NCBI RefSeq assembly: GCF_002775205.1
Contig: NC_036450.1
Location: forward strand, 20,090,479 to 20,154,478
Origin: Xiphophorus maculatus
Taxonomy: Eukaryota; Chordata; Actinopteri; Cyprinodontiformes; Poeciliidae
Length of the DNA: 64,000 nt
Reading direction: 5' to 3'
Below the pieces are notes generated by a model. The model was not told the DNA's origin, did not search any database, and was given only the letters and a program-made list of their open reading frames with translations. The stretch's first letter is position 1. The number at the start of each line of letters is the position of its first letter. The position numbers and the translations under genes were made by a program. Shown here in pieces: positions 36,866 through 48,955 of this stretch.

Positions 36866-37549
36866 ATTGTATGAAGAGGGTTACAATTAGATGTTTTGGA
36901 ATTCTCGGGCTATTATATTTTCAAATCTTATTGTTTTTCACCAGTTTTTTTCCGTTTTATCTATAATTTCAGCCCTCACACCAGTCATTAATACAAGGAC
37001 ATTTGTGCTGCACTTCACTTTAATGCCAACAGGATCCTGTCAGGTGCTAATGTACAGGAGATGTGCCAAGTAGTTGGATCTGAATCTTTCACTCGAGTTG
37101 AAGGAAAATAGCACACTGGTGCTTGTCTGCACTTCTCCTTCAGAATACCTGGGTTCGATCGTCGGCACGTGGTCAAGATTAAATCTCTTCTGTTTTTGTC
37201 CTATGTTCTTGGTATTAAAGACAACTACGTCCTTATGTAAATTATATTCCGGACCTTTTTAGACAAGAGACCTCCCACCGTCAGACTGCATCATAACTAA
37301 ACCGCAGTTAACATATCAAGCAACTTGGGTAATCGATTGCAACCGCTGTCCCGCTTGTGCTTAAATACTCAACAGAAAATGGAGAACTCTGTGTTTATGT
37401 AAGGATTGACGGTACATGTAAATTCTGTTAGTGGTGTAATATTTACGCACGATTTGATTGTTTTGAACGACACATTTTCATGGACACTAGGACTCAAGTC
37501 TCAGTGAGTGTAATGCTCTTCACACACTGTAGCTGCTATTATTCTATTT

Positions 37550-38514
37550 CTTTTTATTTAATCGGCGAATGAACAAAACACTGCGTATGGTCCTTACTCT
37601 GTTTATAAAACATGTCATGGGGACACATGAAGATGAGTGGGGAGGAGCGATCTTGTACGGGTGACGTCACTCAGAAACGATTCTCTGTTAGCCTAAACAT
37701 GCAGTACCCTTGCGGTGGCTCAGAAGTAACACACAACAGAGAAGGTTCTTGACGCTGTAGTCACAGGTTCGAGTTTAGGTCTCACCACCCAAGATGCATG
37801 TCTTCACCCTCCCTCATTACCATTTACTGGTCCTATCAGACCACGTTCAATGAACGGTCACTAGAGCTTCTATTTATCTTAGAAATGTTGACTAGAACAG
37901 GATTCCCGAGGTAGGGAGTCGAAAGATGAAAATCATTGTGATGTGACCCCTGAAAGATATGGACAGTGGCGCAAAAAGTGGGTATGCAGTGTATGCAACG
38001 CATAGGGGCGCAGCATCCACCTGAATAATGTGCAGTTGCGCCACTGGGTATGGAGAACCTTATGAGTAAAAAGAGAAAGCTTGAATGAATAACTATGAAT
38101 AAATATATTAATATTTCCCAATAAATGATTAAATAATGAAAGCAATTATTTTGCTAAGCAACTGTGTTGCATTGTTTTAAAATGCTTATGATTGAGTCAC
38201 CCTATAACTATTTACTAAATACAATATATAGATTTATAAGCAGAACATTTTGAGAACCCCTGCACTACAAGTCAATAGAAGAGAGTAATATATTTTAAGA
38301 TGTATTTGTAGAAATCAATTATTGTAATGTAGTTCTATGCAACATTTTGCTGATTAACTTCAACAAACTTTGTAATTTGGGAAATTAGTACCATTGATTA
38401 TTAATTACTGGTAAAGAATACAATTTTTCTATGGATTTTACCATTTCTATTATTTTTACAATCCTTTTTTTTATTGCTCATGACTGTCAACAATTCATGA
38501 TATATATGTGTATT
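37550..38514. other. Right inner region of the transposon, non-coding
   Basis: Seen only once, because copy 1 stops at the gap. It contains a perfect CRE-type palindrome TGACGTCA (37662-37669). A stretch with tRNA-like A and B boxes (GTGGCTCAG near 37696, GGTTCGAG near 37768) could be a SINE fragment. No gene is seen. Confidence 0.4.
37964..38046. mobile_element. Small hAT-like MITE
   Basis: Ends CAGTGGCGCAA and its inverse TTGCGCCACTG, 83 bp apart. The flanking octamers GATATGGA and GGTATGGA match at 7 of 8 positions. Confidence 0.65.
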
Positions 38515-38869
38515 GACTTACGGTAGTTCCATGTAATTTCTACGGTAATGCAATGTTTTTGGATACGACGGTCAAAAACTGTTGGTCTTTTACCATTTCT
38601 TACCATAAATTTACTGCCTTTCTTTGCAGTTTCGACTTACGGTAGTTCCATGTAATTTCTACGGTAATGCAATGTTTTTGGGTACGACGGTCAAAAACTG
38701 TTGGTCTTTTACCATTTCTTACCGTAAATTTACTGACTTTCTTTGCAGTTTCGACTTACGGTAGTTCCATGTAATTTCTACGGTAATGCAATGTTTTTGG
38801 ATACGACGGTCAAAAACTGTTGGTTTTTTACAGTTTTTTACCGTAAATTTACTGACTTTTTTTACAGTG
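38515..38869. repeat. Right subterminal tandem repeats and terminus
   Basis: Three units with a 119-bp period start GACTTACGG at 38515, 38634 and 38753. Each carries TACGGTA and TACCGTAAATTTACTG motifs, and the last unit runs into the CAGTG terminus. The TACCGT/ACGGTA core is shared with the left array although the units are otherwise different. Confidence 0.9.
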
Positions 38870-38877
38870 TGACTCTG
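38870..38877. repeat. Right 8-bp target site duplication
   Basis: TGACTCTG, identical to 10435-10442. Confidence 0.85.
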
Positions 38878-38994
38878 ACTGTGTACTCTAAAATCAGAAG
38901 CTAATTCAAGTATTGAGTAGTTTTGTGAAACCTACAAAAACAGTGTTAAAGTAGTGTCCTATCTTCCTGCTAAATGTATTTATTTTTGCTTACA

Positions 38995-39085
38995 GTAAGA
39001 ATAGACATTCAGTGCAACATACGTCAAATTCCTCGTTTGTGAGAACAAACCTGACGAATAAAGCTCATTCTGATTCTTTGTCTGA
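38995..39085 (+). repeat. LINE-like 3' tail
   Basis: The string GTCAAATTCCTCGT...GACGAATAAAGCTCATTCTGATTC resembles the common teleost LINE 3' end with an AATAAA-like signal and an ATTCTG tail. No coding part of the LINE is present. Confidence 0.4.
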
Positions 39086-41640
39086 CTAAAACTAGCATTT
39101 TGTTCCTAAATGTAGCAAAGCTATTTGTGTGAACCTGTGTTTGCATTGTTGTGTGCTCTCTGCAGTGCACTCTATGCCTCATGCATTGAGGGCATCTTGT
39201 GCAGAGGGAGTTGTGACAGGTGCTACTCCATTTCCAAGTGCCCTTTGATCTCCACCTGGAGCCAATAATACCATCAATTTCCTCCAGCTGAAAGAGAAAC
39301 TCTGTGTCAGATTTTCTTCGTTGACATTTATAAAATAATAATAAATTACTCTTTATGGCTTTTGATAATGTGTATGTTGCTGATAATATGTGCATATTAT
39401 CAGTAATATACCCAGTTAATTTTCACGAATCAATTAAATTGCAGTAGATTTTGTCACTGCTATATTTACATAATGAATAGTTTACATACTAACATTTCGT
39501 TTCCTGTATCAAGACATTTTGACAATGGCATTTAGGTAAATATAGTCATTTTAGCTTTTATGTATGAAGCCACAAAGGAGAGATTTAAACACAGAAATGA
39601 AAGCAGGCACGAGAAAGCATCGATGACATCATTATTATTACCCTTAGTGACAGGTGTCATTTTCCTCCCTTGAAGTCTTTCCTTCAGTGGGATGTTATGG
39701 GTCATAGCCCATGGTTCATTCATCTGTAGATCTCCCCTTGCTCAAAGTGTCTCTCCTTATCCCCATCCATCCATCCTGATTACACCTCTAATGGTTCCTC
39801 TTCACAGCAGCCACCTACTGTAATGGAATTATGCTTCAATGAACAGCAGAGTCTCTCCTTTTCTCTCCCTTTCTGTTCCCCCACCCATCTTTAAACACCC
39901 CTCCTCACGCCAACACACAAACACACACACACTTGTATTTTTTTCACTTTTCAATTACTGAAAGAATTCAACATTATTAGAGTACAGGGGGAAAAAAGAT
40001 GAAGGCATTACTGTCAAATTTTCTAATTTAGAGTATTTGTCTTATACAGGCGAAGAGAACAAACACCAGGTAGTGGCTACTTACGTACATCCACATTCTT
40101 GTGTAACACACTTTTTTTCTGCTTCAACCTCTGCTAATATATGTTTTTATAGCTCTTATTTAACATTATTCATTGACTGTAACCTTCTACACTCTCTTCT
40201 GTCTCTGCGTCTCACTATCCTTTTACATATTTTGCGCGTGACAATGTACTGTTGCCTCTAGCTCTCCGGAGGGAAAATCATCCCCCCATTGTATAACCCC
40301 ACCAACCTTATCAGTGACAGGAGAAAGATGAATAAGGGATCAAAAGGGCCTTTTCTCCCTCCTCTCATTCTGTCAGGTCATATTTACTCAGCGTCCCAGT
40401 GGTTCTGCACAATGCCACACACACCAATTACACATGGCAGCCTTTTTCATTTCTCTGAATTGCTTAATTCAGTTGTATTGATATTGAAATGTTGCTATCA
40501 AACCTGATGACGGGAGACACCGCGACCACACCGATAGGCCCACAATGGTTCTACCTCCGTCTTACGATAGCTCACTGACAAAATCCAGAGATTTGGACTA
40601 TTTGCACTCAAACAAGTGAAGAAGGAATCAGGAAAAAATAGTCATTAAGATCACATTTTACATAGTCTACCTTGCAAAGGCATTAAGCCCTTTAACTTGG
40701 TTGCGTTTTTCAACACAACTGTTTTATTAAAGGTTTAGTTATGCAAAACTAAATCTGGCCAAAAGTCCCATACTTCTGGGATGTTCACTCACTCACCCAT
40801 TACAATGTTTTAGAACCTTGGCTGTGGCCTTGAAGATTGGCAGTAACCCACCACTTAATGAGTAAGGCCTACCGCGGCTCCTGCCAGGCGATAATCTTCT
40901 CTTGGCATAACCAAATCAAGCATAGAAATTTTCTTATCAGGAAAGAACAGCACACATCCCCTCCTAAACAGCAAACAGACCCCTGACTTAATTGATTTTC
41001 ACCGTCCCAAGGCAGCTCCTCTCGTGCGTCAGACTATTTTTTTTACTGGACTGCCCGTTTGGATGCTAGCTCGTCTTCTAACTTGTCTCCTCGTCCATTT
41101 GATTTGTTGATGCGATTTAGGCCATTGCAGATATTATTTACATAGCTGATTTTTGTTGCAGTCACTGAAAGTTTTTTGTTTGATTACATGTTGATTAAAC
41201 TGACAGGGGCTTTATAATGCTCCCACAATAATCTACATAGGAATTCTAATTAGGCAGCTTTAGAATGAAATCTTTTTAGGAGAATCAGAGGATTTTCATG
41301 AGTATTTAGTAGCAGAAAGCTGTAGTCAAAAAAAAATCTTTATAATGGATATTTTGACTTAGCTGATCAAGACAGAATAATTAGTATTACTGGCTTTTAT
41401 TAATTTAGAAATGAGGAATGGTTTAGGAAAGGGTATAGTTGGAGAAAGTATGCTTTGGTGCAATGTAATGTGGATTTTCTATAATCAAAATATTGGCAGA
41501 TTTTAACCTTCAGGCTTAAATATACATAGGCACATTATGTTTTGATTTAATATGTTTTTGTAGCCATGAACAAGCTAGTGGCATAACTGTAGCTAGACAT
41601 TTGACTTCTTCTCCTGGAGGAAATGGTAGCATTCATTAAA
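39086..41640. other. Intergenic DNA, no gene seen
   Basis: No supported gene. About 41090-41300 is complex, repeat-free and rich in TAAT/ATTA cores, so it is a candidate conserved non-coding element. Confidence 0.4.
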
Positions 41641-41649
41641 ATAAGTAAC

Positions 41650-42110
41650 ATTTTTTCACAGGCATGTTTAACCTACATTCCATACATGTTCAGTTGAGCT
41701 GAGGTTCTGGTCTGTCCACTATATTTATTTCCAAGGAAGTTTTGATTTGTGTTTGGGATCATTATCCCAGTAGAATACTCAGCCGTGGCCATGTTTCCAC
41801 CAGCTCAGTGAAATAACAGATTTTGAGGGATACACCCCTTTCTTTTCACTTTTTGCAATACCTCTGACAGCAAAAGAGAATCATAGGATGCTGCTACCGC
41901 CATCATACTTAAATGTTGGTACAACTTTCTCAGTGGCGAAAGCGTCTTGGCTCCCCCAAACATACTTTTTTATCCTTGTGAAAAAAATTAGCTAAGTCTT
42001 GTTCATTTGATCATAAGTATTTTCTGCAAATTTTACAAAAGCTTGAATATTAGGATTTTAGACCAGGCTGATGCTCTCTCAATTCATGGCCTGTCACTTT
42101 TCTTTCATAT
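41650..42110 (-). mobile_element. Degraded Tc1/mariner relic
   Basis: On the minus strand, GTATGTTTGGGGGAGCCAAG followed by CCAACATTTAAGTATGATGG and GGTAGCAGCATC matches the Tc1 transposase-coding stretch around its KHGGGSIMxW motif. The frame is broken in several places and the inverted repeats were not found. Confidence 0.6.
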
Positions 42111-42410
42111 AAAAGAAAGGTTTCAGACATTTTGGGTCTGAAATTTTTAAGCATTTGGGTGTTTTAACCACAAATAAATCTCCAAAAAAATACATAAACA
42201 AGAATGGATAAAACAGGTTCATTTTGCACTTCTAGCAAGTGGTTGAGTTGCAACTTGCTTAGGAATGTTAATTGAGCATTATCAAGAGGGTAATTATAAA
42301 TATAGGGAATGAATGAATTTGACCATGTGAGCATTAGAGAACATTTCCAGTTGATTAAAACCTGTGCATTCAAATCTTGTTTATGTAACTCATTGAAGTT
42401 TCATGTTATA

Positions 42411-42642
42411 CACTGCTCAAAAAAATAAAGGGAACACTCAAATAACACATCCTAGATCTGAATGAAAGAAATATTCTCATTGAATACTTTGTTCTGTACA
42501 AAGTTCCATTTGCACAACAGCAGGTGAAATTGATTGTCAATCAGTGTTGCTCCCTAAGTGGACAGTTTGATTTCACAGAAGTTTGATTTACTTGGAGTTA
42601 TATTGTGTGGTTTAAGTGTTCCCTTTATTTTTTTGAGCAGTG
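42411..42642. mobile_element. Tc1/mariner-type MITE
   Basis: Perfect terminal inverted repeats of 28 bp (CACTGCTCAAAAAAATAAAG followed by GGAACACT, with its inverse at the right end), flanked by TA on both sides (42409-42410, 42643-42644). 232 bp, non-coding. The perfect ends suggest a fairly recent insertion. Confidence 0.9.
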
Positions 42643-42644
42643 TA

Positions 42645-44380
42645 TATTTTTTCCACCATTTTATTAGTAGAACTGTTTGTAAGACAAATTTACGCACAAT
42701 TCAGGAAGAAAATCCAATGTATTTACACATTCTTTGAGTTATTACTACAGTTTTTCAGGAATGTGTTGAATGTACAGCAATTTTCTCAGATATATAGTTG
42801 TTGATTTATTTATTTATTTATTTATTTTTTCTGTTGGAGTAGCACAAACCGAGTGTGCGTATAGAATAAATAATGGCTAAAAAAAAATTACATCCTATTG
42901 TAAAAAGATACAACTTTTAGCGAGAGTCAGCCGGTATAGCCATGTAACACGAGCTGCGGCGCAGCCTCTGGTTAAGCCTGGTCTCATTTGTCTTAGACAG
43001 AGAAAAATGAAGTGGCCACCTGCTCACTGCTCCTGAAGCTCTGTCTCTGCAGCCAGTTCCCTCCTTGGTACGACAGGATGCTGACAAAGAACTGCAGTTC
43101 TGCTGTTAACCTTTACCTTTGAACATCATTCTGCACACTGCTCTCCACCAAACAGCGCTGCTAGAGGAAATTGCCTCACTCCTGACGACGAGAGCAGTAA
43201 TGACTGTCTATCTGCCAGATGCACAGAGCGATTCTTTTGTGATGTTTGGCGCACTTAAACACGTTTTATTGCATTAAAGATAACCGGTTGGGAGAATGCA
43301 ACGTGAATATCGCCTGGTAACACATGGTTAATGGAGAATGAACGAGGGGATTACTTCTAGTTAGCAATTCCATAATAATAAACTGATGTTCTGATTCATT
43401 ACGCAGATGTTGAACAATTAGAGTTGGAGTTTCTGACTGAAAAAGAAACGCTATTAGACCGCAGATAAAAATATTATTTAAGGAGTTAATAAAAAGTTGT
43501 GAGTACTGAATTTGTACTCAATTAGCAAGGACTTATTTACTACTATTAATTTCTTCCTGAGAATTACCAGTTATGACACATACTGACCCAGTCTTTTACA
43601 ACAGTGACAGATACTTTTTTACTTATCCTCTACTGTACTATATCACATAAAGTTGCATCAACAGAGCCACCGTTCAATAATACTTGTCCATTGAAAATTT
43701 CTTATCCATTCTGAAAAATAACTCCTTTTGTGAGCTGTTTTTTGAGTGTTCGTGCCACAGAGTGTTGGGCTCACATTGGATGGCTTTTTTTATATATATT
43801 ATTCTCTCTATTGCTACATCAGATGTTTCTTGATGAAGGCAATATTGATTATATTATGTATTCCCAAGCACTTGTCTTGTTCCCACACTTTTGAGTCTAT
43901 TCTTATGTGATAGTGCATATGAGATCTTCTAGTCTGATAGAGTTTTAATTGTGAGCTGTCAAAGTCACTTTCTGTGATGCCTCTCTTTGTTTTATGCTTT
44001 GACTGCACTAATAAAAACAGTTAACACAGTAGCGGGAGACGAACTATTGCTGCCTGTCCTTATTCTTCCAAATTAGTGTGAAGCAATAAGGCCACTTGGA
44101 CACCACTTTGAGTTATGGTAAAAAAAAATTAAAAAAAAAACTTAAACAGGTTGAATGGAGAAGTTAAGATTTGAAACCTCAACAGAACATTTGTAAACTG
44201 TGGGACGTAGATTTTATAATAGCACTGAATCACAATTGAAAGAAAATATATTATTAAACTATGATTCTAATTTTGGAATAGGCATTTAAAAACACAAATG
44301 CACTGACCTCGTTCAAAACGTAACACTTAGACGTGTTTATAACGTTTGCCTAAGTTTAGCGATTTTCAAAAATTTTTACT
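42645..44380. other. Intergenic DNA, no gene seen
   Basis: Contains a TTTA tetranucleotide run (about 42805-42828). About 43260-43440 is complex and repeat-free, a candidate conserved non-coding element. Confidence 0.4.
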
Positions 44381-44389
44381 TAAACATTT

Positions 44390-45010
44390 AAATCTGTTAA
44401 TGTTGAGGTCAGAAGTCTCAATATATATAGTCACTGTGAGTATAAAAAAGCTTTGATTTTAGCTCATCTGTCCAAAGGACATGCTAGATGCTTTTTGCCT
44501 TTTTACTGTACATCAGGGGACATTCTTGCTGCTTTATGTTTTATTTTCGCCTTTGGTCATCTCCCATAAAGTCCACTTTGGGACAAACAATGTTTACGCA
44601 ATCTCACACTGTTCGACCTTGACCTTGGAGTTCACATTTAATTTCTTCTGAAGTTGTTCTGGTCTCTTTGGTAATAGTTTGCATTATCTGTCCGTCTTTA
44701 TTTTGTCATCCGTTTTCCTCTCATCCTTCTCTTCCTGTGGTCCATCTTCAGTGGTACGCATCATGTTGCCAAACACAGTGACTCCTTCTCATCCTTGAAA
44801 TAGTCAAACTTCTGGATTAATAGCTTAAAATTTCTATGAAGAAAGGCAGAAATAGTAATAAAAAACAATAATGTCCAAGAGGAGTGTATGCACCATTCTG
44901 GTCGTGACTATTTATCAACAGGTGTTAAACAGGGAAGATGTTTACTTGATGTAGATGACAAAGCAAGCGGAGCCTACTGCACTTCCTGAAATTACAGGTT
45001 TTTAATGTTG
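44390..45010 (-). mobile_element. Degraded Tc1/mariner relic
   Basis: Fragments such as TTTAGCTCATCTGTCCAAAG, ACCTTGACCTTGGAGTTCAC and TTCTGAAGTTGTTCTGG match the non-coding strand of a widespread teleost Tc1-like transposon. Coding capacity is lost and the borders are unclear. Confidence 0.5.
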
Positions 45011-46670
45011 TTCAACTGATAAAAAAAAAAAAAATCGTGAGATTATCCCTGAATACTGTATTAGAAAATTGGACTTGGACATAAAAGTCATATGATGTCA
45101 GCAGTTTGTGGAGCATCTTTGCTCTAATAATAAGTCAGGTCAGCTCAAGCTAGCTTCTGCTCTTCAAACTGATTAGTAATTTCATTGGCTTTTCTCTTAT
45201 TCCGCACAAATTCCTGAATACATTTACTTTATCCTTAGACAATAATTACCTGTAGTTCTACGCACAAATAACTCCCTGTTAGCCACCAGAGCCAATGCGA
45301 AATCAACTCAATGCATTTTCCAAATGTTCAGAGGTCTTTAGTGGCCCATTTGGTAGATTTAACTTCAGGCGAGTGAGCATATAATTTAGATAATTGTTCC
45401 TTCATTACTCTGCAGTGAATGTACTTGCCATTACTGCTAGCCTGCACTTGAACATTTGTTTCCTGGAAATTGTTTTCCAGGTTCTTTAATTTCCCCTCCC
45501 CGTGTGTCAGAATGACAGGATATTATAATAATTTGGCAGTAGAGGAGCCCTTTCAGTCGAATGAAGTGTCTGAGAAAAAAACAAAAGAAAAAGCATGCAA
45601 TGCCGATCAAAGGTTTGACTAGACTTACTGCACACTTTGGGGGAATAAGCACTGTCCACTGCGAAATTAATGAAGTATTGATTTCCACCAATTGATTATT
45701 GATATACAATAAGAATCATTTAGCTACCTGAAAGGCATCTTAGTCAAGCTGTGGGTCGGCGGGAGGGAAAATTGATATGTAGCTTTGCAGACTCACAGGA
45801 AGCATTTCTGTTTCCTTTTGTGTTTACATTGCACACCGTCGAGAACAAACAGGAGTCATCATGTCTGTTAGAATGCCTCTGATGAATCTGCGCTACTATC
45901 ATAAATGAGCAGGAGTCTCACTACAAAGATACAGTGTGCAGCTTGTTGTACAAAGCCATCTGGTGCACAGTGTGAGAGAAAGAGAGGGAACAGAGGTCAA
46001 ACATGAGGCAACTCATCAGCTAAAAAGTTGATTCCTGTGTCTGAAAGATCAGTGGCTTGTGATGCTATCATTTGTAAGTTTAAGGATGTGAGTGTTTTTT
46101 TTTTATTTTATCATCTATCATTGTTATGTGATTCATAGCGAATACCACCCAAACTCAGCAGTGATTTGTGTTTCCATTTGGGGAAAAAAAAAAGAACGAA
46201 TCTAAGGGGGGAAAGCTACATCAACAACACATTTGAAAAAGAAAACAACACAAACGATGGGCTTAGTGGTAAATCAGTACCTCGCGGAAGCAAAGCCAAA
46301 CGTAATTGTGGTTCAAGCATTTCCATTAAATGGAGCTGAAAGCTAAATGCGCACAGATTTTCAACAGCTATATTCCAATTATGAAAATTAGTCTGATTCT
46401 AGTGTTATAAAAATAATTCAGACTGAAAATTCCAGCCAAGGACACATGAATGTTGTTTGAGTAAATCCACTCAAAAAAAGAAAAATAGAATGATTTTGGA
46501 GGAAGGTAGCTGTGCAGGTGGTAATGCAGATGGACTATGTTGTTTCGGAAATTCCCTTTATTCTCTTATAACAACTAGAATGCAGTGATTAGCCAAACCC
46601 AATTTAGCTGCAATATTTGTGATTTGTTTTCAACTGTTAGAATTATATTAGTTTCATCCTCTAAATGTTT
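45011..46670. other. Intergenic DNA, no gene seen
   Basis: No gene or repeat family was recognised. The stretch about 45300-46000 is complex and may hold regulatory DNA. Confidence 0.35.
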
Positions 46671-46679
46671 GGTAAGTGA

Positions 46680-46905
46680 ACTGAACTTATATAGTGCTTT
46701 CCCAGTCATTTTGACCACTCAAAGCACTTTACACTAGAGTCACATTCACCCAGTCGCACTCACAAACACACACACAGATCAGTAGGCAATTTGGGGTTAA
46801 GTGCCTTGCCCAGAGGCACATTGACAGGCAGGAGGAAACTGGAATCGAACCTACAACCTTCTGATCGCAAGATGACTACTCTACCGAAGTGCCACAGTCG
46901 CTACA
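46680..46905 (+). repeat. Common teleost short interspersed repeat
   Basis: The series TATATAGTGCTTTCCCAGTC, CACTCAAAGCACTTTACACT, CAATTTGGGGTTAAGTGCCT, GGAATCGAACC and ACTCTACCGAAGTGCCAC is a well-known teleost interspersed repeat. Its 3' half looks tRNA-like in reverse. The class (SINE or LINE tail) is uncertain. Confidence 0.65.
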
Positions 46906-48414
46906 GTTCTTTACAACGTCTTTTTACTTACCCTAATGGTAAAATAAGGAACATTATTGAGTCTCACATATCTTCTAGCGTTCTCTGGATGTAACTGCCT
47001 TTATATGATGAAAGAAAATTATGTACAGGTTCTCTGTGACACTCCAAAATAAGTTACTCAGTTTAAACATATTTTCTTTATTTCCATTTTGAAAATAATC
47101 CAATGCTTTTTCTTGACAGAAAAAAGGGTTGTGTTTAAATGATCCGAGCATGTCCCTTATGCTAACTATTAGTCCAACCTCATTCCATCCATGATGAAAA
47201 TCCCCATCTTTATGGGGATTCTATTGAAAAGATAGGTGACCTTTTTTGTATGGTTAGTATGGGATGGCCACTCTTTGTAATAATTTTACTCTGATAAAAA
47301 TCTTGGGAATGAACATAGTCCCTGTCCAAATTCAGCCTAAGGAAAGAATGGCATTTCAATCCCAACCATCTGTCATATCAACATAGAAATATATAAATTA
47401 ACACTAACACCTCCAGATAAGTAAATTTTTTTAAAATCAAATTTCAAACCACAATTTTAAATGAGATGTTAAAAATGCTCCCCTTTGCCATATTTGGAAA
47501 ATTAAGTTGGGAGAGGACAAAACCTGTGTTGCTAGCACAGTGAAAGTTTAGGAGGTTGTGTTTTTTGGGGGGGGGGGGGTTTCATAACGATCCACTAAAA
47601 AAAAAAACATATTTTAGTCCACTGTTTCCTTTTGTTGTAAATATGGCAAAAGGTTCTGATGCTGAACGTTAAAGAGTATTGTGAATTTAAACAGACTGAT
47701 CAGTATCTTCCACTGTTACTAATAGAGCGGCAGAGAAAGACAAATCCATGTCAAGCAGAAAAATATGTTCAGGCTTTCCTAACAGGCATAGATAATCTGC
47801 AATGTTTTTTCTTGACATGAATATTAAGTATGAACATATGGCACAGCCACGTTAGCAGCAACAGTAGCAGTGTTTAGCTCTTAACTGGACAGTAAACGTC
47901 TGTGTCATCAAGTAAATTTGTTTATGATCACTCCATTCAGTCACTGTACAAGAAACAACAAGACAGCAATTGTTCTCAGCCACTTCTTAATTTGCAGTCA
48001 TAAAGGACACCATTATGGATCATGCTGTAAATACTTTCGCCACTCTAGGACACTCAACTATTTTGTTTCCCATCATGTTACTTCAGTAAAAAAAATTTAT
48101 TAATTAAAACACTTATGCATTTCTAAACACAAAGACGCAAATGAAAAGAAATTCCTCTGCTAAGCACCTGCAAAACACTCATTTAAACTCACATAATAAC
48201 CAAAATTACTACAAATAGCAATCTGGGTTGCAAGGAGACTGCTGCTTTTACAGCTACTCATTCAACTGCTCAGTCACCTCAATCTTCTAGGTTTTGTGGC
48301 TCGTGCACCCAACTCATGTCTCCAGACAACACCATTAACATCCTCTTAAATACTCCCCCTCTCTTGTTCTCTTGTTTTCACCATTGACAAAGTGAAAAGT
48401 ATTGTAGTTTGTAC
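46906..48414. other. Intergenic DNA, no gene seen
   Basis: A G tract (about 47567-47579) is the only notable simple sequence. Confidence 0.35.
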
Positions 48415-48418
48415 TTAA

Positions 48419-48951
48419 AGGGGCAATATTATTTAAAATCCACTTTTGAGTTTTTACATCATGCTATAATGTTATTTCCTCATCAAAAACATTTATGGAG
48501 TATTGCTTTGATTCTTTCATGCATGTTTAAGAAATCATTTTTACCTCATGTGGTAACCATTCAGCTGTGCAAAACTGCAGTTTCCAAGCTTCCGCCTCAC
48601 AAAGTTTCCCTCCCCTTCACCACTCAGCTCCTTCAGACTAGCCAGCAGTAATTAGCAAACACCTGGTGAAAATGCACATCTGCTGAGCTCATTATATTTC
48701 TCGATTCAATGCTGGTAAAAAAGAGTTGATAGAGGAGCTCTGTTGTGATGACTTCCTGAAGACAGAGTTTCAGAAAGAGTAAGAGTGTTTAAGGAGACAG
48801 AGACCTAATTTCAAGTTGTTACATTACAAAATCACATTTCTTTTAAGTCATATTAGATACATAGGATTTGAATAACAACTGAAGGTAACATAGTTACTTG
48901 ATTGTGCTGTGAAATGGCATTAAGTGCCTGGAAATGCATAGTACTGTCCGT
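48419..48951. mobile_element. TTAA-flanked non-autonomous DNA transposon
   Basis: TTAA lies on both sides (48415-48418, 48952-48955). The ends AGGGGCAATATTA and, reversed, ACGGACAGTACTA are diverged copies of one inverted repeat. The interior is a familiar teleost repeat (TTTTTACATCATGCTATAAT, CTTCCGCCTCACAAAGTTTC). TTAA targets occur with piggyBac and Kolobok; the ends are unlike the piggyBac termini elsewhere in this window, so Kolobok-like is my guess. Confidence 0.65.
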
Positions 48952-48955
48952 TTAA

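Larger units (their letters stand above)
24810..37549. repeat. Second copy of the transposon interior, probably duplicated by assembly
   Basis: Corresponds to 11579-24310 base for base except for scattered substitutions and small indels (offset 13228-13240). Differences cluster in homopolymers: poly-C in the hAT MITE, a T run near 23710/36947 and an A run near 11925/25150. Confidence 0.95.
10443..38869 (-). mobile_element. Large two-gene DNA transposon (CACTG ends, 8-bp target duplication)
   Basis: The left end (10443-10483) and right end (38831-38869, reversed) both begin CACTGTAAAAAAA and share TTTACGGTAAAAAACTG further in, giving imperfect inverted repeats of about 40 bp. Both ends touch the octamer TGACTCTG. 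Inside, on the minus strand, are an intact transposase gene and an intact SAMD3-like gene, each seen twice because a 12.7-kb block is repeated across an N gap. If that repeat is unmerged contig overlap, the element is 10443-24310 plus 37550-38869, about 15.2 kb. CACTG termini and the transposase motifs point to the CACTA/EnSpm group, but those elements normally duplicate 2-4 bp. Open frames and an exact target duplication indicate a young insertion. Confidence 0.85.

Noticed and set aside
11579-37549. A genuine recent tandem duplication or a dimeric transposon
   Set aside because: Not excluded, but the N gap placed exactly between overlapping copies and the single outer ends fit unmerged contigs better.
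39024-39395. 123-codon minus-strand frame
   Set aside because: Overlaps a LINE-like 3' tail and has no domain; chance.
46255-46330. tRNA-like A and B box spacing near GGTTCAAGC
   Set aside because: No cloverleaf could be formed; only the B box resembles a tRNA.
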